NCBI GenBank assembly: GCA_023379345.1
Contig: JAMCUV010000069.1
Coordinates: 1 to 5,557 of the forward strand
DNA length: 5,557 nt
DNA from: Thermoplasmatota archaeon
GTDB lineage: Archaea > Thermoplasmatota > Thermoplasmata > Thermoplasmatales > Thermoplasmataceae
Direction: 5' to 3'
Shown: positions 1 through 5,477 of the stretch, piece after piece
How the letters are laid out: each line of letters starts with the position of its first letter
Position numbering within the stretch: position 1 is the first letter of the stretch
Program-made: the position numbers and the translations under genes
The notes under the pieces: generated by a model
Told to the model about the DNA's origin: nothing
What the model saw: the letters and a program-made list of their open reading frames with translations, nothing else
Databases searched by the model: none

Positions 1-271
1 CAATCTCCCTTGGCTCCTTGCCTGGTCCCATTGACATCAGTGTTTCTCTTTCCTTCTCGTACCTGATATAGTAGAGAATGCCATCCACCAGCCTGGGAGA
101 TCTTTCAGATTCCCCAAATGTGATCTGCTCAGGGTCAGAACTGCCTTTAATTCTATAAATGCATGATTTATACTCTCCATTCTTTATGTATTTCTGCACA
201 AAGTAGAGTGTATCACCTGAAACGCTGAGATCAGTTGCAAATTTTAGGGAGTAAGCTTCCGTGGCGTTCAT
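1..271 (-). CDS. S9-family (acylaminoacyl-/prolyl oligopeptidase-like) peptidase, N-terminal part, cut by window edge
   Basis: Reading the minus strand from ATG at 271 gives 90 uninterrupted codons that run off the window start. The peptide begins MNATEAYSLKFATDLSVSG and continues with phrases such as DTLYFVQKYI, SCIYRIKGSSDPEQIT and SPRLVDGILYYIRYE. This pattern of a predicted strand, a short turn, then 'IYRI..G..EPEQIT.GE....P...DG' is typical of blades in the N-terminal seven-bladed beta-propeller of S9 serine peptidases and TolB-like proteins. The catalytic alpha/beta-hydrolase domain would lie outside the window, so peptidase activity is inferred. An in-frame TGA lies seven codons upstream, so ATG 271 is the first possible start. 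A TATA-like element about 28 nt upstream fits a leaderless transcript. No signal peptide is visible, so it is probably cytoplasmic and helps recycle peptides. A TolB-like propeller protein without a peptidase domain remains possible. Confidence 0.72.
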   Translation of the reverse strand, partial: MNATEAYSLKFATDLSVSGDTLYFVQKYIKNGEYKSCIYRIKGSSDPEQITFGESERSPRLVDGILYYIRYEKERETLMSMGPGKEPREI

Positions 272-294
272 GCTGGAAAGATCATAGCACTCTC

Positions 295-304
295 AATAAA
301 TTTT
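295..304 (-). promoter_or_regulatory. TATA element for the minus-strand peptidase gene
   Basis: On the minus strand this reads AAAATTTATT. Its centre is about 28 nt before the ATG at 271. That is the spacing expected between an archaeal TATA box and a start codon lying at or near the transcription start. No Shine-Dalgarno sequence precedes the ATG, in line with a leaderless mRNA. Call based on position and composition only. Confidence 0.5.
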
Positions 305-382
305 GTTATTCAAGGCACGTGTCGTCATGGCCAAAACACAATCCAAACTGCAATCCGTACTGGCCCGGCATTAAATTTCTCC

Positions 383-566
383 TCAGTTGGAGCCCTTCTC
401 ATGGCAGTGCTTCCGGATGATTTGCATGATCTCTTCATTATGCCGCGTGTCTTCATTCCCGTATGAGAGAAACCATCCTATGTAGACTCCTGATATCCTT
501 TTTCAAAGAACGTGTGACACATTACATCTTAGAACAACTTTCGTAGTTCCTGTCAAGGCCCATCAT
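383..566 (-). pseudogene. Possible decayed small gene with two frameshifts, unknown family
   Basis: Three minus-strand pieces in different frames read like one small protein. From ATG 566: MMGLDRNYESCSKM, then stop. Next, in another frame: DVMCHTFFEKGYQ. Then in the third frame from about 502 to the TGA at 385-383: ISGVYIGWFLSYGNE, followed by DTRHNEEIMQIIRKHCHEKGSN. Joined, they give about 60 residues that look protein-like (aromatic-rich core, charged helix at the end). No single frame is open throughout. A TATA-like element lies 28 nt before the ATG at 566, the same spacing as for the intact genes here. I do not recognise the family. It could be a dead gene, a sequence with base-call errors, or chance. 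The last 39 codons are the most convincing part. Confidence 0.3.
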
Positions 567-630
567 CCCAGAGTGATTAATTTGTCATGAAATAATTAGC
601 AAAAGGCAGCCGAACAACATCATTCTGGGA
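566..630. repeat. Imperfect 12-bp inverted repeat between divergent promoters
   Basis: TCCCAGAGTGAT at 566-577 is matched by ATCATTCTGGGA at 619-630. This gives 12 pairable positions with one G-T. The 41-nt spacer is AT-rich and contains a smaller TAATT/AATTA pair around a TCATGA palindrome. The structure lies just upstream of the plus-strand TATA element at 645 and surrounds a minus-strand TATA-like element. It could be an operator for divergent transcription, a folded RNA, or chance, which cannot be excluded. Confidence 0.4.
590..598 (-). promoter_or_regulatory. TATA-like element for the possible decayed minus-strand gene
   Basis: Minus strand TAATTATTT, centred about 28 nt before the ATG at 566. 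It lies within the spacer of the 566-630 inverted repeat. It is supported only by composition and spacing, and by agreement with the layout of the other promoters in the window. Confidence 0.25.
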
Positions 631-644
631 ATAGATGCGGGTCC

Positions 645-656
645 AATATATTTATA
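645..656 (+). promoter_or_regulatory. TATA element for the DUF72 gene
   Basis: AATATATTTATA is the best TATA box in the window. Its centre is about 25 nt before the ATG at 675, so transcription should begin at or beside that codon. This supports 675 rather than the inner ATG at 690 as the start, and it leaves no room for a leader or a Shine-Dalgarno site. Confidence 0.65.
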
Positions 657-674
657 GCAGATTTCAACTATGTG

Positions 675-1499
675 ATGGGTAAGCTGTTCATGGAAATCCT
701 GACTGGAACATCCGGATGGAACTACACCAGGTGGATTGGTCCCTTCTACCCTCGTGGAACAACCAGTGACAGAATGCTATCCCTATATTCCAGGATATTC
801 AGGGCGGTTGAGATTGATTCCACATTTTACGCCATACCCTCTCCTGAAACTGTGAAAAAATGGGCCAGCGTTACGCCTGAAAACTTCCTTTTCACTGCGA
901 AAATTCCTAAAGCAATCACGCACGAAAGCTCCTTTTCCGGCGTTGACGGAATATTCAATGAATTCGTTTCCGTAATATCACTGCTGGGAAAGAAGCTTGG
1001 ATGCCTGCTTTTCCAGCTTCCGCCAACTGTATCATACAGGAATTCCGGAGACAGTTTCATGAAGTTCATCAAGAATCTTCCAGACATTTTTACCTATTCT
1101 GTGGAGTTCAGGAACAGTGACTGGTATAATTCAGTCATACTGGAAGAAATGAGGAAGAGGAATATCTCTGTGGCATGGTCTGACAATCCCCATACTCCTG
1201 ACTTCCACTCATGCACTGCCCGGCACATATACCTAAGGCTTGTGGGAGACAGGAGTATAGACGAGGCATCGTTTGGAAAACTTATTTCAGATAGATCTGC
1301 CGACATGAGAAGATGGTCTGTGAACCTTCTGGATCACAGTGATGATGTGGACAGAGCTTTCATCTTTGCCAACAATCATTATGCAGGATTTGGTCCGGCC
1401 ACTGCAAGAATGTTTGGGGAATTCTCAGGCATCAAGCCGGTTGGATGGGAGAACATGGTGTCCGATCCAATAAACGGAAAACAGACCACACTCTTTTGA
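675..1499 (+). CDS. DUF72 (YecE-like) family protein
   Basis: This is a 274-residue cytoplasmic protein of the DUF72 family, which has a TIM-barrel-like fold. Its biochemical role is not established to my knowledge. The N-terminus carries the family signature TGTSGWNYTRWIGPFYP, followed by FRAVEIDSTFYAIPS and FTAKIPKAITHE. In the middle come CLLFQLPP and YSVEFRNSDWY. Near the end is the conserved IFANNHYAGFGPATARMF. Length fits the family (about 240-290). The TATA element 25 nt upstream favours ATG 675. A GTG at 672 is immediately in front, and ATG 690 (MEILTGTSGW) would give the more usual short N-terminus. The last five residues, QTTLF, resemble a sliding-clamp-binding tail. It has its own promoter and is separated from the next gene by 149 nt, so it is probably not part of the lipid operon. 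Family assignment is firm, function unknown. Confidence 0.93.
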   Translation: MGKLFMEILTGTSGWNYTRWIGPFYPRGTTSDRMLSLYSRIFRAVEIDSTFYAIPSPETVKKWASVTPENFLFTAKIPKAITHESSFSGVDGIFNEFVSVISLLGKKLGCLLFQLPPTVSYRNSGDSFMKFIKNLPDIFTYSVEFRNSDWYNSVILEEMRKRNISVAWSDNPHTPDFHSCTARHIYLRLVGDRSIDEASFGKLISDRSADMRRWSVNLLDHSDDVDRAFIFANNHYAGFGPATARMFGEFSGIKPVGWENMVSDPINGKQTTLF

Positions 1500-1516
1500 T
1501 GATTGAAAAATTATCA
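1497..1516 (+). other. Small hairpin over the DUF72 stop codon
   Basis: TGATGATT, then GAAA, then AATTATCA can form an 8-bp stem (one G-U pair) closed by a GNRA-type GAAA loop. The stop codon TGA is its first three bases. The stem is AT-rich and no T-run follows, so it is not a clear terminator. It may mark or protect the 3' end of the mRNA. Confidence 0.35.
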
Positions 1517-1615
1517 TGTGAAGCTGCCCAAAATGATGAAGTGTATCTAAACAGGAGTTCAGGGAGAAAAAGTTGATGTTAGGGAATTCAGAAAGGAACC
1601 TGTCCAGTCGATCAA

Positions 1616-1625
1616 AAATTAATAT
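1616..1625 (+). promoter_or_regulatory. TATA element for the AGPS-glpD-dagK operon
   Basis: AAATTAATAT is centred about 28 nt before the ATG at 1649. The spacing implies a leaderless or nearly leaderless mRNA. No other good TATA-like element is seen before the two downstream genes, which are packed without spacers, so this promoter probably serves all three. Confidence 0.5.
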
Positions 1626-1648
1626 GTTTCCTAAGACTGATAGTAATA

Positions 1649-3148
1649 ATGTCCATATCTGTTCTCTATGGGCGCGACATAAGCAGAGATTTTACCGCGG
1701 AATTCAACTTCGCTACCAGGAGAATTGGAAGACCTGGAACAGCCTGGGACGGCAATTTCAATTTACCATCAGATTACGTCCCGAAAGATTCTGGGCAGAT
1801 ACCAGAAAATGTTGTCGCAGCAACAGGCATATCAACCAGCCTTGAAGATCGCGTGATTCATTCCATGGGCAAATCATCTCCAGAGATACTGGCCGCCAAG
1901 CATGGTGTCATGGGGCAAATTGTGGGCGGTGTGCTATATCCGGATGCAGGATCACTTGAATCCTCTGTCAGGATGCTTCTGGAGAAAGGCCTGAAGGTGA
2001 TACCCTATGGGGGCGGCAGTTCCGTAAATGGATCACTGATGCCTGAAGCTGGTCATGAAACTGTTTCAATAGACATGAAGAACTTTTCTTCCATAAGCAT
2101 AGGGAAGAACTTTGTCCGCGCAGGAGCAGGGGTGACCGGTTCGGATCTGGAGGCAGCATTGTGGAAGGCAGGGTACACCTGCGGAAATTTTCCGGAATCA
2201 TTCCGGTATTCCACAGTGGGAGGCTGGGTTGCCACCGGTGCCGTTGGCCAGGAATCCAACCAGTACGGTGGCATCAGGGAAATTGCCCTCTCAATCTCAC
2301 TCCTGACATCGTCAGGGAGAATAGAGGACATCAATGTCCCCAGCCAGTCCGCAGGCACAACCGCACTGGACATTTCTCTTGGATCTGCGGGGAGCACCGG
2401 GATAATTACAGATGTTACCCTTAAGACATTCAGGATTCCCAGGAGAAGATATTACCACAGTTATTTCTTCAGGTCATTTGAGGATGGTCTGCGGGCACTT
2501 CAGGAAAGCGAAAAGCTGCCAACGGTTGCCCGCCTTTCAGACGAAACTGAGACGGAGTTTGCAATCCGGTCCAATTCTGCGGACACTGTTCAAAAGCTTT
2601 TCCGCGGCTATCTTGACATCAGGGGCGTAGGCAGTGGCGCAATCCTGATTGTTGTCAATAATGAAGAGCCCTGGAAAATGGGCATGTCAGGAGCAGTTTA
2701 TGCCGGCGGAATCCCGGCAAAGATGTGGGAACGGGACAGGTATCTAAGACCGGGGCTTGCAAACCTGCTGTGGAAGGCTGGATACATTCCTGACACCCTG
2801 GAGACGGCCGCCAACTGGGAAAATCTGCCGGCACTCTACCGTGACGTGAAGGAATCTTTCGATGAAACCAAGAAGCAATATGGCTTCAACGGGGTCATAA
2901 TGGCACACATATCACATCTTTACAGATCCGGGGCCTGCATCTACTTCACCTTCGTCCTTTCAACAGAATTCAAACGGGAAATGGAAACCCTTGAAGCCGC
3001 CAGGGATGGTATAATTAAGGCATTCCTCAGGAATCATGGCGCAATCACCCATCACCACGGGATGGGTGCCCTGTTCAGGCCATATCTGGATAGCCAGCAT
3101 TTGGACCTGATGAACAGGATCAGGGACCCCATGTACGGCGGTGTCTGA
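1649..3148 (+). CDS. FAD-binding oxidase of the alkyldihydroxyacetonephosphate synthase (AGPS) type
   Basis: This 499-residue flavoprotein belongs to the PCMH/FAD_binding_4 superfamily, in the AGPS-like branch. Residues about 90-260 form the FAD domain: VIPYGGGSSVNGSL (118-131) is the pyrophosphate-binding loop. RAGAGVTGSDLE (157-168), then GNFPESFRYSTVGGWVAT (179-196) and QYGGI (205-209) follow AGPS closely. The C-terminal FAD-oxidase domain has YLRPGL (365-370), DTLETAANW (382-390), GACIYFTF (428-435) and the triple histidine THHHG (467-471). In AGPS the Arg, Tyr and His-triad residues of these blocks form the active site. AGPS makes the ether bond of alkyl-DHAP from acyl-DHAP and a fatty alcohol. 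Whether this protein does so or is a dehydrogenase is unknown. Oddities are TGAVG where relatives usually have TRASG, and a short C-terminus ending IRDPMYGGV without the common 'LDP...NPG' tail. It is the first gene of the operon, with the next ATG directly after its stop. A GlcD-like 2-hydroxyacid dehydrogenase is the less likely alternative. Confidence 0.88.
   Translation: MSISVLYGRDISRDFTAEFNFATRRIGRPGTAWDGNFNLPSDYVPKDSGQIPENVVAATGISTSLEDRVIHSMGKSSPEILAAKHGVMGQIVGGVLYPDAGSLESSVRMLLEKGLKVIPYGGGSSVNGSLMPEAGHETVSIDMKNFSSISIGKNFVRAGAGVTGSDLEAALWKAGYTCGNFPESFRYSTVGGWVATGAVGQESNQYGGIREIALSISLLTSSGRIEDINVPSQSAGTTALDISLGSAGSTGIITDVTLKTFRIPRRRYYHSYFFRSFEDGLRALQESEKLPTVARLSDETETEFAIRSNSADTVQKLFRGYLDIRGVGSGAILIVVNNEEPWKMGMSGAVYAGGIPAKMWERDRYLRPGLANLLWKAGYIPDTLETAANWENLPALYRDVKESFDETKKQYGFNGVIMAHISHLYRSGACIYFTFVLSTEFKREMETLEAARDGIIKAFLRNHGAITHHHGMGALFRPYLDSQHLDLMNRIRDPMYGGV
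3137..3143 (+). promoter_or_regulatory. Ribosome binding site for the glpD-like gene, inside the upstream gene
   Basis: GGCGGTG differs by one base from GGAGGTG, the complement of the archaeal 16S rRNA 3' end. It lies 5 nt before the ATG at 3149, within the last codons of the AGPS-like gene. This supports the chosen start and internal initiation on a shared mRNA, in contrast with the leaderless first gene. Confidence 0.5.
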
Positions 3149-4507
3149 ATGGAGAGCCTTGAGTTTTCCAGAAGGACAAGGTCAGGGGATCTCAATGATC
3201 TTGGCGACAGGACATTTGACGTACTGGTCATAGGTGGCGGAATCAATGGATCAGGAGTGGCCAACGCACTTGCCCAGATTGGGATCAGCACTGTTCTGGT
3301 GGAGGCCAGTGATTTTGCATCAGGAACAAGCTCCGCATCGTCAAAGCTGATACATGGGGGGCTCCGATATCTCCAGCAGGGCCGGATACGTGAGGTAAGG
3401 AATCTCATAAAGGAACGGGACTACCTGAGGCGGAATACACAGATTGTAAAGGACATCGAATTTCACATACTCATAACCCCGAAATCGTGGCGTAAGTGGG
3501 AAATCAGGCTCGGCCTTGTGATCTACAATCTTCTGGGCCACAGGATCACATTTCCGGTATTTCACAGGAATCGGGGAGAATATCCTTCCATTGTGAAAGG
3601 GTATTTTTCATATCTTGATGCCATGACAGATGATGCCCGCCTGGTCATCAGCAACATCTGCTCTGCCCACAACCATGGGGCGGTCTGCCTTAATTATGTT
3701 AGGCTAACGGCAGTTGAAAGAAACCAGCGGGGATTTACGGCAAAGATCTCTGACAGCCTCACAGGGAAGGAATATGTTGTGCACGCCAGGATGGTGGTCA
3801 ACTGTACCGGCCCGTGGGCTGCGGAAGTCATGAAATTAACTGGAACGGGCAACAGGCCAGGCATAAGGCTGAGCAAAGGCATTCATCTTGTGCTTCCTGC
3901 CGGAATGTTTCCATTCAAGAATGCCATTGCCTTCCGATCGCCACTGGATGGAAGGCAGCTCTTCATCATTCCCCGCGGAGAGGTGGTTCATGTGGGCACA
4001 ACGGACAACTTTGTTGATTCTCCGGAGGATAGAGATGTAAGCCAGGAGGAGGTCACTTATCTTATTGAAAGTACATCAGCCATCTTTGGCAAAATTGACA
4101 GGTCATCAATCATAACAACATTCAGCGGAATAAGGCCCCTTGTTTCTGAAAGCAGTGATCCGGGAAAGGCAACAAGGGAGTTCTCTGTTCTCCAGGATAA
4201 TGGCATCATCCATGTTCTTGGGGGAAAACTGACGGATTACCGCATAGCTTCCAGGAAGGTCGCGGGAATGGTTGCCAGGAATCTTGGAATCAGTAAGGAC
4301 TTGGAGGGGCTTCCGGTTATTGATTACGGCCGCCCTGCCACTGATGATCCAGTGCAATATGATCTTGACCATGAGTGTGCCATTACAGTTGATGATATTG
4401 TCAGGAGAAGGGAAGGATCTTCCATATACAGTCTCGATGCTGGAGCTTCCATGAAGAAGGAAGCCGAAATACACCTGGCAAGAGGGGGTGCCGAAAATAA
4501 AGGTTAA
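3149..4507 (+). CDS. glpD: FAD-dependent sn-glycerol-3-phosphate dehydrogenase, GlpD type
   Basis: This 452-residue enzyme oxidises sn-glycerol-3-phosphate to dihydroxyacetone phosphate and passes electrons to the membrane quinone pool. It is probably a peripheral membrane protein. The dinucleotide fold has VLVIGGGINGSG (25-36). The signature SSASSKLIHGGLRYLQ (61-76) matches E. coli GlpD almost letter for letter. Also seen are DDARLVISN (161-169), VVNCTGPW (216-223), RLSKGIHLV (240-248), IIPRGEVVHVGTTD (273-286), FSGIRPLV (325-332, with the substrate-binding Arg) and LGGKLTDYR (357-365, with the catalytic-pocket Lys). A C-terminal DHECAITVDDIVRRR (407-421) corresponds to the DAO_C domain. The helical stretch between these last two blocks is clearly shorter than in E. 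coli GlpD (501 residues). The N-terminal FSRRTRSGDLNDLGDRTFD resembles the leader of actinobacterial GlpD proteins. ATG follows the upstream stop with no gap, and the 3' end overlaps the kinase gene by 20 nt. No glycerol kinase, glpF, glpB or glpC is visible in the window. Confidence 0.92.
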   Translation: MESLEFSRRTRSGDLNDLGDRTFDVLVIGGGINGSGVANALAQIGISTVLVEASDFASGTSSASSKLIHGGLRYLQQGRIREVRNLIKERDYLRRNTQIVKDIEFHILITPKSWRKWEIRLGLVIYNLLGHRITFPVFHRNRGEYPSIVKGYFSYLDAMTDDARLVISNICSAHNHGAVCLNYVRLTAVERNQRGFTAKISDSLTGKEYVVHARMVVNCTGPWAAEVMKLTGTGNRPGIRLSKGIHLVLPAGMFPFKNAIAFRSPLDGRQLFIIPRGEVVHVGTTDNFVDSPEDRDVSQEEVTYLIESTSAIFGKIDRSSIITTFSGIRPLVSESSDPGKATREFSVLQDNGIIHVLGGKLTDYRIASRKVAGMVARNLGISKDLEGLPVIDYGRPATDDPVQYDLDHECAITVDDIVRRREGSSIYSLDAGASMKKEAEIHLARGGAENKG

Positions 4508-5384
4508 GGCAATAGTGAACCCAGTTGCAGGATCAGGTTCGTCCCTTCACAGGTGGCCTGAAATAAAGGATATGGTCATGAAGATTACCAGTGACATTTC
4601 GTACACGTCTTCACCGGGACATGCGACACTGCTTGCCGCCGAGGCAGTTTCAGCAGGGTTTGATGGAATAATAATCGTGGGTGGTGACGGAACCATAAAC
4701 GAGGTAGTTCAGGCAGCAGCTGAAAGGGACGTGATTCTTGCTCCCCTTTCATCAGGTACAGGATCTGACTTCATGCGGAGCCTGGGGCTGCCAGAAGCTC
4801 ACCAGATTCTTGAATCGCTTGCCTCAGGCATTTTCACCAGGATCGATTCAGGGCTGATGGAATATGGCACCAGACAGAGGCGTTTCCTCAACATAATGGA
4901 GGCAGGATTCGGGGCGGAGGTGATGCTTTACGTCAATTCGCACAGGAGGAGCAGAGGAGCTTTCAACACAGGGGTAATCAGGTCGCTCTGGAAGCTCAGG
5001 ACATACGGAATCACCCTGAGATACGGAACAACTGTGCAGAGCCTCGAATCGGTGGAAATTGTGGTGGCGAACGGGAGATATTTTGGCGGGGGAATGCTGG
5101 CTTCCCCTGATTCATCCTTGACTGACGGAATGCTGGATATTCACATTGTGGGGGGCATGGGAAGAATGGAACTTCTCTCAAAGCTTGGAAAGCTGAGGAA
5201 TGGAACATATATATCCGACAGGAAAGTGAACACATATCACCTATCCGAATTCTCCATGGAGGGCAATGCACCAATGGAGGCGGATGGTGAGAATATGGGG
5301 GTGCTTCCTGTCACGGTCAGGGCGGTACCTCATTCACTGAGCATAGCCGGGAAAATTGCAGGCAATACTCATGCGGAATCGTGA
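4488..5384 (+). CDS. Diacylglycerol kinase / YegS / LCB5-family lipid kinase
   Basis: This 298-residue protein has the two-domain fold of soluble lipid kinases that use ATP to phosphorylate diacylglycerol, sphingoid bases or related lipid alcohols at the membrane surface. Motifs in order: VKAIVNPVAGSG (6-17), the nucleotide-binding GGDGTINEVV (65-74), and LSSGTGSDFMRSLG (87-100, normally GTGNDF, here Ser replaces Asn). Then come LNIMEAGFGAEV (134-145), VVANGRYFGGGMLASPDSS (192-210), LTDGMLDI (211-218) and MEADGE (263-268, the acidic catalytic end). Length is normal (about 290-310). The start is GTG 4488: an in-frame stop lies 12 codons upstream and no other start precedes the essential NPVAG strand. 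The gene overlaps glpD by 20 nt and has no well-spaced Shine-Dalgarno site, so translation is probably coupled. In an archaeon the substrate could be an isoprenoid glycerol ether or a scavenged glycerolipid. This is inference. Confidence 0.92.
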   Translation: MPKIKVKAIVNPVAGSGSSLHRWPEIKDMVMKITSDISYTSSPGHATLLAAEAVSAGFDGIIIVGGDGTINEVVQAAAERDVILAPLSSGTGSDFMRSLGLPEAHQILESLASGIFTRIDSGLMEYGTRQRRFLNIMEAGFGAEVMLYVNSHRRSRGAFNTGVIRSLWKLRTYGITLRYGTTVQSLESVEIVVANGRYFGGGMLASPDSSLTDGMLDIHIVGGMGRMELLSKLGKLRNGTYISDRKVNTYHLSEFSMEGNAPMEADGENMGVLPVTVRAVPHSLSIAGKIAGNTHAES

Positions 5385-5388
5385 CATC

Positions 5389-5401
5389 GTGCCGGAGGCA
5401 C
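5389..5401 (+). terminator. Small GC hairpin just after the operon, possible 3'-end signal
   Basis: GTGCC, GGA, GGCAC forms a perfect 5-bp stem starting 5 nt after the stop codon of the kinase gene. No T-run directly follows. The next T-rich stretch (5444-5453) looks more like a TATA element. It may stabilise or end the operon mRNA, but the evidence is weak. Confidence 0.25.
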
Positions 5402-5443
5402 CAGCTGCCGCAATTGGATTTCTACCAAATCTGTGCAGGGAAA

Positions 5444-5452
5444 TTTATTTAT
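5444..5452 (+). promoter_or_regulatory. TATA element for the downstream plus-strand gene
   Basis: TTTATTTAT lies in otherwise mixed sequence, with its centre about 23 nt before ATG 5471 and 30 nt before TTG 5478. It resembles the other promoters here and suggests that a new transcription unit begins before the window end. Confidence 0.45.
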
Positions 5453-5477
5453 TCGTGCCAGTCCATAATCATGAATA

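Noticed and set aside
235..420. Plus-strand open frame of 61 codons
   Set aside because: It overlaps the start of the minus-strand peptidase and the minus-strand remnant, its composition (many W, C, H, P) is not protein-like, and no promoter fits.
672..674. GTG 672 as start of the DUF72 protein
   Set aside because: ATG 675 directly follows, is the stronger start codon and lies exactly at the distance expected from the TATA element.
827..1306. Minus-strand open frames across the DUF72 gene
   Set aside because: They are antisense shadows of a gene with clear family motifs over its whole length.
1573..1845. Plus-strand open frame of 90 codons at the front of the AGPS-like gene
   Set aside because: It is out of frame with the well-supported AGPS-like gene, has shadow-like composition, and its start lies upstream of the TATA element at 1616.
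1649..3148. GlcD-type glycolate/lactate dehydrogenase as the identity of the first operon gene
   Set aside because: The GHxP-like FPESFRYSTVGGW block, DTLETAANW, GACIYFTF and THHHG follow the AGPS branch rather than GlcD, and no GlcE/GlcF partner is present.
3100..3200. Frameshift truncating the AGPS-like C-terminus
   Set aside because: The other two plus frames around 3100-3200 show no 'LDP...NPG' text, and glpD begins immediately with a good ribosome binding site.
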